Below are positions 1 through 10,931 of a stretch of DNA of 64,000 nt, piece by piece. The stretch covers positions 1,295,709 to 1,359,708 of the forward strand of contig NW_024732415.1 of assembly GCF_018991925.1 (NCBI RefSeq), written 5' to 3'. Under the pieces are notes generated by a model. The model ran no database searches. It was not told the DNA's origin and was given only the letters and a program-made list of their open reading frames with translations. Positions within the stretch are counted from its first letter, which is position 1. Each line of letters starts with the position of its first letter. A program made the translations under genes and the position numbers. Source of the stretch: Homarus americanus (Eukaryota; Arthropoda; Malacostraca; Decapoda; Nephropidae).

Positions 1-1016
1 GCACCTGGGAAGGCTGGCTTGACAGGAGGGCGTACCTGCGACCCTACAAGGTAAAAGGGGTGGTCATATAAACACAACAAACAGGTGGATTTCGATGAGG
101 ACACACGTACTTACCCAAACTCCCGCTTCCCGATGTTGTGGAAGAATACGCTTATTTACACATAATATTCTCCAATCTAGGAGGCACTTCACGGTTCAGA
201 CACCACGAATCAACCAACATCCACTGACACAAGCTTCGCGCACTGTTCCGCCTATAAATACCAGGTCAAAACTAGCTGAGAGACTGGCAGGAGCCGTGCC
301 GCCCTACCTGGCTTTGGCAACTGAGCCGCGGGGAAGGGGGGGTTCCTGAGCTTGGCTAGAGCCTTCACCGCCGACCTCCCTCCTGACACCCACACTTGTA
401 CAATTACTCGTGGATATTGTTTATAAATTATTACCCTACCACTACATTCATACATAGAGAAATACAATCATTCTTAAAAAAAAAGTTAAACCACTTCATG
501 AGAGTAACTACACTGATAACATTTAAAAAGCCCAGATAACACTCAAGCTAATCCTAGTTAATTAACCTTACCAAAAATGCGTTATATTACCCGCAGAAAT
601 ACATTTACACTGTATGTATGCAATGCAAAAATAACCATAGATAAAACTGGTAAATACAATAAAAACAAGAGATAGCATTATTGTTCACCGCATAACAAGT
701 GGTTTGGGATGATTACCGGCTCACCTTGCTCTACACCTGAACCAATGACAGATTTAAACCCTAATTAAACACAGGTAAATTATATATCACTAGCATACCT
801 GAGTTCTTGCTTCCAGACGCACCCAACAGTGAGTTCCACCGATGGTAAAATTGTCAATAAAATCATTATATAGATTTAACATGTGTATAGGTTATGCAGG
901 TATACAGTTTAACATGTGTATAGGTTATGCAGGTAGATAGGTATACGTGTATAGAGTGGAGCTATACAGTTTCCAATGCCGTTTATCCACCAAAGAAACT
1001 GCATTGACCCGGAAAG
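1..1016. other. Non-coding stretch without recognisable gene
   Basis: No exon chain or recognisable protein was found. The only internal structure seen is a short duplication near 876-934, where about 28 bp beginning tttaacatgtgtataggtta occurs twice in tandem. The open frames here are short and have no family signature. Confidence 0.6.
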
Positions 1017-1206
1017 GTTTGGTTAGATCAGGTTAGGTTAGATCAGGTTAGGTTAGGTTAGATCGGGTTAGGTTAGGTTAGATCGGGTTAGGTTAGGTTA
1101 GATCGGGTTAGGTTAGGTTAGATCGGGTTAGGTTAGGTTAGATCGGGTTAGGTTAGGTTAGATCGAGTTAGGTTAGGTTAGATCGGGTTAGGTTAGGTTT
1201 GGTTGT
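1017..1206 (+). repeat. Degenerate TTAGG-type 20-mer array
   Basis: About nine copies of a 20-bp unit of the form gatcgggttaggttaggtta run head to tail. Each unit is three GGTTA words plus a GATCG interruption. GGTTA is a rotation of TTAGG, the canonical arthropod telomere repeat, so this is an interstitial telomere-like array rather than a true telomere. Isolated GGTTA runs continue at about 1480-1610. Confidence 0.9.
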
Positions 1207-2189
1207 CCTTAATATTTTGGTTAGAAATTTAAAGTATGTTTTTTTATATATAGGAAAATTACTGACGCCATCTAGTGACGTGTAACACTAACAAATAGCC
1301 AATAGCAGGACATAAGACTAGGATGTTGTTGATCATTGGCTATTGACGTCATCACTGGGCGGAGCTAAATGACAGGCAGATGGGTTGTTCGATTCTAATG
1401 CTGTTCTTCTATTGGTTAAAATGTCTGTTGGTTTATTAAAAGCAGACGACCTAATCCATCCAAACTTAATATAGATTTTGTTAGGTTAGGTTAGGTTTGG
1501 ACAGATCTAGTTAAGGTTTTGTTAGGTTAGGATAAATTTAATAAAGTTTAGGTTGGGATAGATCTTGGTACGGTTAAGTTAGGATAGATTTAGTTAAGGG
1601 CAAGGTCAGTGTTAAGGGTAAATTGGTCCGCGTTATATTTTTCCCTCTAAGATTTAACGTCATAACGCCGCCTTGTTCGCGGTACTTCTCAACATGAGCG
1701 CGTTGTGTCCTTCCTAATGTTGCCAAGACCGTTCATTACTGTGCCCTTAATCTTAAGGTGATCCCGATATGGTTATCTCTCCCTCGCGGATGAGTTGCTC
1801 GACCTTCCTGTCGTTTTAAATGCCCGCACCCAGCAGGGCGTGACCAGGTTTCCTGGAGTTTTTACCTGCGCGACCTTGGTGAAGGACAGATACACACGCC
1901 TCAAATGATCCCCAGCGGTTGTGTGTTACCCGGGCCAGAGTCCTGCTGGATCCAGCCTAACTCAACCGTCGGGTGCGAACTGTAATAATAATAATAATAA
2001 CAATAAACGGTTTATTAATAGAGTTGCAGCCGGTGGCTGAAAATATGCAGACTTACATTTGATTTAGACATAATGATATAATATGCAGTGAATACATTTA
2101 CAGGGCTGTGCAGTACATAAATCAGTTGTTTATTATTTTAACAATAGATGGGATGGTGCTGTTCTTATATCTATCGGTGCGTGACAGGG
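1207..2189. other. Non-coding stretch with scattered GGTTA words and an (AAT)n tract
   Basis: Short GGTTA runs lie at about 1480-1610. A less AT-rich segment at about 1620-1980 ends in an (AAT)n tract near 1982-2005, which is how some decapod retroposon copies end, but I cannot match it to a known family. No exon chain was found. Confidence 0.45.
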
Positions 2190-3290
2190 TGCTGTGGGGC
2201 GGCCTGGAGTGGGATATTGGGGGCGGGGAACTACAGGCCGGCCTTTTGTAGCGGGGTACAGTGGGGCGGCTTGTGGCGGGATACAGTGGGGCGGCCTTTT
2301 GTGGCGGGGTACAGTGGGGCGGCTTGTGGCGGGGTATTGTGGGGCGGACTGCCGTGGCGGGATACAGTGGGGCGTACGTGGCGGGGCAGTGGGGCGGACT
2401 GCCGTGGCGGGGTACAGTGGGGCGGCTTGTGGCGGGTATTGTGGGGCGGTCTGCCGTGGCGGGTACAGTGGGGCGGCTTGCGGCGGGATAAAGTGGGGCG
2501 GACTGCCGTGGGGGTACAGTGGGGCGGCTTGTGGCGGGGTAAAGTGGGGCGGACTGGCAGTGGGGCGGCTTGTGGGGCGGGGCACAGTGGGGCGGCTTGT
2601 GGTTGTGGAGCATTGTGGGGCGGACTGTCGTGGCGGGGTACAGTGGGGCAGCTTGTGGCGGGGTACAGTGGAGCAGCTTGTGGCGGGGTACAGTGGGGCG
2701 GCTTGTGGTGTATTGTGGGGCGGACTGTCGTGGCGGGGGTACAGTGGGGCGGACTGCCGTAGCAGGGTACAGTGGGACGGCTTGTGGCGGGGTACAGTGG
2801 GGCGGCTTGTGGCGGGGTATTGTGGGGCGGCCTGCCGTGGCGGGGTACAGTGGGGCGGCTGGGGCGGACTGGGCAGGGGGCGGCTTGTGGCGGGTAAAGT
2901 GGGGCGGACTGCCGTGGCGGGGTACAGTGGGGCGGCTGGCGGGGTACAGTGGGGCAGCTTGTGGCTAGTGTGGCGGCTTGTGGCAGGGTACAGTAGGGCG
3001 GCTTGTGGTGGAGTATTGTGGGGCGGACTGTCGTGGCGGGGTACAGTGGGGCGGCTTGTGGCGGGGTACAGTGGGGCAGCTTGTGGCGGGGTACAGTGGG
3101 ACGGCTTGTGGTGTATTGTGGGGCGGACTGTCGTGGCGGGGTACAGTGGGGCGGACTGCCGTGCCGCAGGGTACAGTGGGGCGGCTTGTGGCGGGGTACA
3201 GTGGGCGGGGTACAGTGGAGCGGCTTGTGGTGGAGTATTGTGGGGCGGACTGTCGTGGCGGGGTACTGTGGGGCAGCCTCTGTCAGAGTG
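2190..3290 (+). repeat. GC-rich minisatellite, about 25-bp units
   Basis: Roughly 1.1 kb of variable tandem units. The commonest is close to ggcggggtacagtggggcgg plus cttgt; a second variant carries tattgtggggcggactg. The order of variants looks like a higher-order mixture. Stop codons are rare in several frames on both strands, so long open frames (up to about 390 codons) appear here with only Trp/Gly/Ala/Arg-rich or Pro/His/Thr-rich composition. These are best read as by-products of the repeat. Runs of four Gs on the + strand make G-quadruplex formation plausible. Confidence 0.95.
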
Positions 3291-4311
3291 GTGGCGCCCG
3301 TCATTCATCTCGCACACATTCCACTCCGAGACGCTCTTGCTTCCGGATTCCTGAGTGAGTGTTTGTCACTGTAGCGTGAAGCGTCGTGAGGCAGCTCTCT
3401 GCTCGCCTCCACGTAATCAAATTGCGTCTTCTGGAATCGGACAAATACGTCACTTCTTCGCAACAGAAGACTGACGATTGTTGACGACAATTTAAAGAAT
3501 CATTATGTAACTAACCACTATTAACACGATTCATATATATTAAGGAAAGGAGGTAGACGAGGTAGATAGAGGGAGTGGTGTCTTGCCGCTTTCTACACAT
3601 CCAGGTGAAGTCCAGTCAGCCCGAGGCGTTGGGAGGAGGTGGTTGCCTCTCTGCCTTACATGTCTGCATCGCCTTTCTTGTTTGTACATTATAAGCAATT
3701 ATAGCCGATGTAATTAGATTAGTAAGGCTTCAGTGGTCTTGTTTGACTAACATCTACCATAATAAGACTAACGCGAAGCCTCATGACTTCCATCTTCCTC
3801 TTCAAGAACTCCGCCTACATGCATATTTCTCGTGGAGGCCCGTGAGCTTTTGGTGGACCCCCGCCGCCGACTACATCACGCATCACATGAGACCCCAGAC
3901 AAACATTAATAAAATTTCTCACGTTCAGATTCAGTGTCTGATATTAGCTTCAGAAATATAAGCAGAAATACCATTTTTCATACAGTAAGCGTACAGTAAT
4001 CCCAAGATGGTGACAGAATACAATAGTTCCTGCAATTGACCCAGATAAGAATAATTGTCTACCTAAAAACAACTTAACATATCCGCTAATTAACTGATTA
4101 AATTGACCCAATTCCAGGATAGCGCAGCTGGACTATCCATCAACGTTGAATTCATCCGTAACACGCTAATAACGCTTATCATTCCCTATAATAACATTAA
4201 TTTAGTTAACTCATTGTCACCCCCTTGACAGTTTATCAAATCCGCGAAAAATGAAAGTGTAATGTAAAACTCTCCCTTTTTATTGCATTTACAGGTGGTG
4301 TTTAACTCGTA
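3291..4311. other. Non-coding stretch, nothing recognised
   Basis: No exon chain, RNA gene or repeat family was recognised. Open frames are short and show no domain signature. Confidence 0.5.
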
Positions 4312-4585
4312 ATAGGCAGTAGACAACTACCAAACAGGAAGGTACTACCGCCTGGGAAGATATTGGAGGCATAATGTGTTGCCTAATGGTAGACCCTGCT
4401 GCCATATGGCATCACGAAAATTGTGACCAAGTCCCAGGTTGTTGATCTGACTTTTTGCCTCATTTACACACAATTGCAGGGTCTCAATTGTTTCTCTTAC
4501 TATTGATAACACAACATACTGTACATATATTGTTTCAGACTCTTGATCTTTTTTTTTTCATTTTTGTTTATATACATGGTTCTGT
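4312..4585 (+). repeat. Dispersed repeat, copy 1
   Basis: This block matches 56659-56912 almost base for base by eye. Shared stretches include caactaccaaaca, gggaagatattgga, ggcatcacgaaaattgtgac and cacacaattgcagggtctca. The two copies are 52 kb apart in the same orientation, so this is an interspersed element and not a local duplication. No coding capacity or terminal structure was recognised. It could be the 3' part of a SINE or LINE. Confidence 0.8.
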
Positions 4586-5399
4586 ATATGGTCCCTGTAT
4601 AAAAAATAAAATCTAACCTTTTATGGTTTTATCTATCATTCCCTAGCGGGCTAATTAAAAAAATGAATGGAGACTTACCTCGGGAAGCCACCAAGTACTG
4701 GAAATCCTCACAGTTTAATAATTACTTAACGAGCTGATCAATAGCGAAGAGGAAAGTAATACGTAAAAAATGGAACATTGCAACAGAGCAAATATATTCT
4801 CTGTACCCCATGGCTCATACTCTCCACCTGTCAACTTCTACCTATTGTTAAGATATTTCTTAATGATTCACATCCTCATATACTAAAAAATATTACGAAT
4901 GATACACAGAATTATGAGGAAAAGATACAAGACAAAAATTACCGGGCGTGTATCCATCTTGTTGAGGTTGTCTTTCCCGCGCCTCACAACACACAGGGGG
5001 TGACACCGTTGACACCTGAACTAAACAAAACACAATTCGTATTCGCTAAATATGACTTCAAATTCAGTTTTACATATCTTTAATGAAATAATATATGTGT
5101 GTGAGATATTCTTGACAGTATTTCGGTGTTTTGAGAGAAGGAATAAATCCGGATACCTGGCTGGAAAACGTCTCCTTATCTTGTTTACATCAAGGTTGTC
5201 TATGTAACTAATATATTAAATGAATATATAAAGTTTTATAGTTAAAATATTGAAAATTATATCTTGTTATATTTTTAAACACTCTATGAATAATTATTAT
5301 ATCTATAAAATTATTGCCTGTACAGGTATTTATGGAATATATTGAGCAAATTTTAACAATACTTTATGTTTATACAAGCCGGATTTATAAACACCAACA
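4586..5399. other. Region upstream of DCTN6
   Basis: AT-rich DNA with no clear core promoter that I can defend. It presumably includes the 5' UTR and promoter of DCTN6, whose start codon is at 5400. Confidence 0.35.
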
Positions 5400-7899
5400 A
5401 TGTCATTAGTCAAGCAGCTAGATCCTGCAATTTGCAAGTAAGTGATGAATTAAAGTACATTCTACCTGTTTATTTATACTATAGAAATAACTTGTGGGTT
5501 TATATTCGATGATGTGTTATTTAATTTGAGTATTGGCTCTTGAAGCTGCACTAGACCTAAGGAAGGTGAGGCCAAGGTAGGCGTGGTCATGCTAACACCA
5601 GATGATTTTATTTAGCAGAGAGAAATCCCCTGTAGACAAGGATTTAAATGAATAATTGGCTGTTTTCCTTCCTGTCTGATTCGCCTTCAATTCTTTAGGG
5701 ATCTAACCAAAACCATTACAGAGCTACATCAGATTTTACTGATTTCTGCCAGACTTTGACACATACATACCATCTGTGACTCATTCCTATTAAGATCAAG
5801 AACTTTCATTTAACGTGAGAGAGCATGAAGATGTATAAGCAGTGATACAAGGCGAAAATAAAGTATTATTATTCATCTGCTTTTGTTTGTGGCCATATAT
5901 GGTAATACTTTATGATATTATTTCCTAAGAACCAGTAACTTTACACAAATTTTCCATAGAATAAAGTTTATTTACCTCCAGAATATCCAAAGACTATTCT
6001 TAAGAGACTTGTGTACATCTCTTAGAATTAATTGTATCATTATATTCTTCTCCTTTACAGCGTGAAAGTTACCCCTGGAGCTGTGGTGTGCTTTGAGGCA
6101 GACTATTATGGGGACATAACCATTGGTGCTCGCACAGTCATTCACCCAAAGGCCCGTATCATTGCTGAGTCAGGACCTATTATCATCGGGGAAGGCAACC
6201 TGATCGAGGAACAAGCTCAGATAATAAACAAGTGAGATATAAAACTGTTTACTTATCTTTATTTTTTTACTTCGTATTGTTTTTATTACATTAAACCTTC
6301 TCAATAATGGACTAATCTTCATATGATCCAATTTATGTAGTACAGTGTTTGTGTATGTATTTTTTAAACACTACAGTGAAACCTTTATTTAATGAACTAT
6401 ATAGAGATGAAAGTCCGTTATATCGAGGGTCCGTTAGATGCGAGACCTCCATCTAACGATTTATATGGAGAGAGAAGTCCATTATGTGGTTTTACTGTAT
6501 ATTGTATAATGCAAGTAACTCAATCAAAATATTTACAGACTCTCTCTCTCGTTTACCCCCATGTGCTTTAACTGATGTGTCCTGTCAGGTTATTGTTCTA
6601 CCATAACAAGGCCACAAATATATATAAATAGTTAGATAAATGATAAATGGATGAATTATTGAATATGTTAAAGTATATTGTTTTTATTTGACACTAAACC
6701 TTGCAGACTGCCAGAGGGTGTTGAGGCTGGTGATGAGCCTCCAGTGATGGTGATAGGCAACAACAATGTCTTTGAGGTGGATAGCTACTGCCAGGCTTCA
6801 AAAATGGGCGATAACAATGTCCTGGAAGCTAAGAGTGAGTTAAGTTTGTGTATACTCGAGGCTGAGAGTAAGTTATGTTGAACAGGACACTTTGAGATTA
6901 TGGTTATGCTTATTATTCTTTATAAATAACTAACATTTTGTACTGTATAGCTAAGGTTAAAGTAAGTTGTCCATTGTAAGTTGTAACTGACATTATATAT
7001 ACTTGAGCCTAAAATTAAGTTGCCTTGGTACTAAACTTCTGGGTGATTGGCTCAGAAATGAAGGTTGAAATGGTTGTAATTGTTTATAAGAAATAATAAA
7101 AGACGAAAGAACCAGAAAAACTAGCCAGTAAAGGACGTCATCAGTGGAAGTTTAGCTGTAGGGACGACAGCCATCATCAGTGTATTCTATTTTTACACAC
7201 ATAAGGGGCAGAGTAGAGAATACTTAGTGGTTAGTTAGGGGTAAATGGATTACATTATCAATTCTGGTATTACAGGTCACATAGGCCCGGGTGTGGAACT
7301 GTCCCGTGGGTGTGTGGTGGGGTCCCTGTGCTCTATGGTGTGTCCACAAGTTGTACAAGAAAACACAGTTATTTACGGGGATGAACTTCACCACAGAACT
7401 CAGTCGGAGAAGCCAGCCGTGAGTATCTATTCGAGGACATTTATTTGTGATCTTAATTTAGACACTTTGTTTTTATTTAAGAAAACCTTTATCTATTGCC
7501 TGTATTAATTTAGATGCATTTTAATACTTTTCTTTTTATAAGGCTTTGACCAAAATGAACATATGGAGTACAGTATTGGAAGCTTCAGGACCCTGGTTGA
7601 ATTTTGTTTTTACCTAGTAGTAATTTTATCGGGTATCTTTATCTATTCTCAACAAGGTTTATTTGATCCTTCATTTTTTTTTTATGAGCCTTATGTTACT
7701 AATTACTATTCTTATATGACTCTTGTATTATTATTGGGAATATTTAATAGAGTATAGCATATATTTTTTTAAGTTACCCCTAATTGTAACCTTTATCTCC
7801 TCCCTCTTCTAGCCACAAGGACTCCAGCTGGACTTCCTCACCAAAATTCTGCCCAACTACCATCACTTAATTAAACCTAAGAAAAAGGTGGTAGCTTGA
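5400..7899 (+). CDS. DCTN6: Dynactin subunit 6 (p27), five coding exons
   Basis: DCTN6 is a pointed-end subunit of dynactin, the cofactor that links cytoplasmic dynein to cargo. Coding exons: 5400-5437, 6061-6231, 6707-6834, 7276-7418 and 7813-7899. All have GT/AG borders and matching phases; the joined frame is 567 nt, 188 residues plus stop. Recognition rests on hallmark left-handed beta-helix segments: [18 protein letters not shown] with [12 protein letters not shown] in exon 2, IGNNNVFEV and GDNNVLEAK in exon 3, IPENTVIYG-like [11 protein letters not shown] in exon 4, and the C-terminal [16 protein letters not shown] in exon 5. Length and ending match the usual family size of about 190 residues. 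The start was chosen because it is the only ATG that splices in phase into exon 2. Exon 1 codes only 12 full codons. The gene converges on FBXO31. Confidence 0.93.
5590..5640 (-). mobile_element. Fragment of piggyBac-like MITE family
   Basis: In DCTN6 intron 1 the phrase ccagatgattttatttagca with agagatc-like sequence is the reverse complement of the core found at 27884-27983 and 55130-55236. Only the core is clear here; TTAA ends were not located. Confidence 0.5.
6374..6497 (+). mobile_element. TA-flanked MITE, CAGTGAAACC family, copy 1
   Basis: A 124-bp element lies in DCTN6 intron 2. It begins CAGTGAAACCTTTATTTAA, ends GGTTTTACTG, and is bounded by TA on both sides (6372-6373, 6498-6499). 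Internally it repeats tccgttatatcgagggtccg and its inverse, so it can fold on itself. TA duplication and CAGT ends fit the Tc1/mariner-pogo superfamily, non-autonomous. Confidence 0.85.
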
Positions 7900-10092
7900 T
7901 TTACTTATTTATATACAGTACATATATATCTAATGCTTAAAAGGATCCCTGGACGGGTTGGTAATGCTGTAAAATTCCAGATACAGGTTAGTGGGGTGAT
8001 GACGGATGTGTCAGCACCCTGGGCCAAGCTGACTGTTCCCACTACGAGAAACAGCACGAGAGATAAAAGGATGCCAATACCTATTTTGCTCTGGAACTCG
8101 TTGATTATTTGCTTGTTTTCAAAGTACAGAAGGTGGAGTTTATTGTACAGTACACATAACTCTGTCCATGGTCCTTCCAATATTTAATGAGATGCTTTAC
8201 GTATAATTATAACCATTTAATTACTCAGTTAAAATCTTACAGAACACTTTGTACTTTCTGCTTAACAAGGAAACAAAACATTACATATATCACTTATGAG
8301 TAAGAATGTAGATTATATTAATATTTACTATTTGAAAATACAGTATATAAATTAAACCATCTCTGTGAGGGAGTAACATGGGTCAAGATTGGTACAGTAG
8401 AGCATTCATGAAGTCGACAGAAGCAGCTAAAAATATATTGTTTATCTATAGGACACCCAATGCAGTTACAATATCATTCCTCGGTAAAAACATTTGGATA
8501 TTTTACACGGATCTTAATTTATGTTAAGAATATCCTAGTACGCTTATGTGATTGTGTTTCCTTTATACACATTTAACACTACAGTATATAGATAAATTCC
8601 TGCAAATTCTTATGTGACTCGATAATAGTTAAGAATCATCATATTTTTCTTAACTTAGTAAATGTTGCTATTATTATTATTACCCTGTATCACATTTATG
8701 TTTTGTTTCTTTGTGAACAATATAAATGCACAGATGGATTATTAGTCTTAAGTATTTTAATATCCTACCATATCTCTTCTTACATACAGTTTACAGTCTT
8801 CTTATAATAACTGGTTGATGGTTAAATTATCATCAATCCATTTACAGTTGTGTGTGTGTGTGTGTGTCTAAGGCACTATGTGTATATTGTATATCACACA
8901 ATTTTAAAATAAGTAAAATTGGTTTGAATTACATTAATATCAAATAATTGAGCAGAGAGTAGGATAATTTTTTGGTGGAAAGGAAAATTTATACATCTAT
9001 AAGTATACTATCAATTATAAAAATCAAAGTTATATTTTGTCCAATATACAGTAGAGTACTGTACACTACTTGAAGGCTCACAAGGAAAGTTACTCCTGTT
9101 GAATAACTATAATACTATAATAAAGGGCATCATGTGTACTATAGTATTTCATATTGATAAAAATTAACAATGTACCGAACTGGTTATGTGCTGAAGACCT
9201 GCAGCGCTCATGGTCTGTACTTCTCACACGGTGAACTAGGCAGTTGTCCAGGGCACCACGCAATTCTGAACCAACTTACTGTATATAGAATAACCTAATC
9301 TAAATAAAAACAAACAACTTTAATTATAAGGACTCATTATAGTAATAATTTGTTATAAATACAAAATTACTAATAACTGGGTGATCAAAATAGTAACATT
9401 TTACTGATGATAGGTTTATTCTTAATAAAATTCTATTATACAGTCATATGCCTGAGGTGACAATGGCATTCTTTGCCTTGAGAGGTTCCCAAAGTATTTA
9501 GGTACCTCTGTAATATCACATCATCCAGCTGTGGATTTACACTTGAGGATGGCCAGTACCCTCAGAAACTGGAGAGGTTGTCACCATCAGGTCCAACATT
9601 TTCAAAAGCTGTCACATGGCCGGAAGACACAAATACCGAAAGTAACAACAGCAGACAAAAACAACACAAATGATCATTTATATTCAACAGAAGCAAGTTT
9701 ATTAACTCTGAATCACAAAGTTAGAACCACTAAAAGTCACCAATACTTAGAGTTATATAGGTTTCACAGCATAGAGAAAAGACATACAGGACAAGTTTTA
9801 AAGCTTGATTAAGATGACAAATAGTGTCCCAAGATAAAAGGCATAAGCACTGGGTAGGCCACTTGGTTAAGGGTCCATATATCAACTTACACAAATTATA
9901 TGTTTTCGTGCCAAAATTGAAAAACACGAGATACCACTTAAATGCAGCAACAGACTCACGAACCTGAGGTATTATTTTGTCCGCAAATGCTTCGGATTCA
10001 TGAGTTTAATTCTCGTGGTTCACGTGGCAGTAAAAGAGACAACAGGACTTTTTCATTCACGACTGTATGGTACTTGACAACACTACTGTATA
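7900..10092. other. Intergenic DNA between converging DCTN6 and FBXO31
   Basis: It holds the presumed 3' UTR of DCTN6 (candidate ATTAAA at 8351-8356, AATAAA at 9119-9124, both unproven) and a TG microsatellite near 8850. No other exon chain was recognised. Confidence 0.45.
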
Positions 10093-10918
10093 CAGTGATC
10101 CCTCGGTTAACGAGATTTCGGTTAACGATTTACCTTCCATAAGATTCTTAACTTCGGTTAACAAGCAATCCCTCAATTAACGAGTTTCTTACAAGCGGAC
10201 CTCAACATGTTTTCACTTGCATTTGGCGGTCCACCAGCTGTAGTATTAGTCCGCCAATACAGTAATCGATTCTAGGGCTTAAATTCCTTACTATTTTAGT
10301 AAATATCAAAAAGTTTATACTTCAATAATTTTAAGTTTAATATTAAATTTTTTAGTCATTTTAACAATTATTGAACATAACTGAAGTACAGGGAACTAGT
10401 TATATGCGCGCAAAACAGCCTGTCAACACACCAAACAGGCGTCAGTCTCTGTGTCTTTTCAGTGGAGGTAACATCTTGCTTGAGACTCTTCAACTAAATG
10501 CTGTTTTTCTGTGTTTCCAAGCAAATTATTGGTCAATTTGAAATTTATTTTACATATTGACAATATATAATGCAGTGCAGTGTTGATTTAAAGAAAATAA
10601 TCTTGAATTACACCAAGAGAACTAAAAATTTATGGATGAAATGGTGCCATGGGGTGACTTCTCTTCCACCCCAATGCCTTCTCTTCAACCTTCTCCTCCA
10701 CCCCCATTCTAATTCCCATCATCATCATCCAGGAGTCTTCTACATACACACCTCAAATTAAGTGTACTTTACTACCTTTCTGTTGATTTTAGGCAATTTT
10801 CGGTGAGCTGGAACCAATTACCCAAAAACCCATTGAAACAATGGTTTCAGTTAACGAGTGCTTCGGTTAACAAGCAACCTTCTGAAACGAATTGTGCTCG
10901 TTAATCGAGGGACCGCTG
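10093..10918. mobile_element. Tigger/pogo-like non-autonomous DNA transposon
   Basis: Inverted ends match well: the left begins CAGTGATCCCTCGGTTAACG and the right, read in reverse, begins CAGCGGTCCCTCGATTAACG. TA flanks both sides (10091-10092 and 10919-10920). Sub-terminal repeats of cttcggttaacaagcaa occur near both ends in opposite orientation. The 826-bp interior shows no transposase frame, so it is non-autonomous. It lies 13 bp beyond the FBXO31 stop codon and so is probably within that gene's 3' UTR. A minus-strand AATAAA lies inside at 10544-10549. Confidence 0.88.
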
Positions 10919-10931
10919 TATATCTCACTAT

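Noticed and set aside
2133..3354. Open frames of up to 394 codons on both strands
   Set aside because: They lie wholly in the GC-rich minisatellite, have repeat-driven composition, and no splice or family support.
9600..9680. Candidate last exon of FBXO31 on the minus strand ending in a short VTAFENVGPDGD string
   Set aside because: The real last exon at 10932-11121 fits splice phase and carries the family's WLEL-SFYSR motif.
9531..9812. 93-codon + frame ending in an H...HTGQ-like string
   Set aside because: A weak resemblance to a zinc-finger linker only; no cysteines in register and no splice context.
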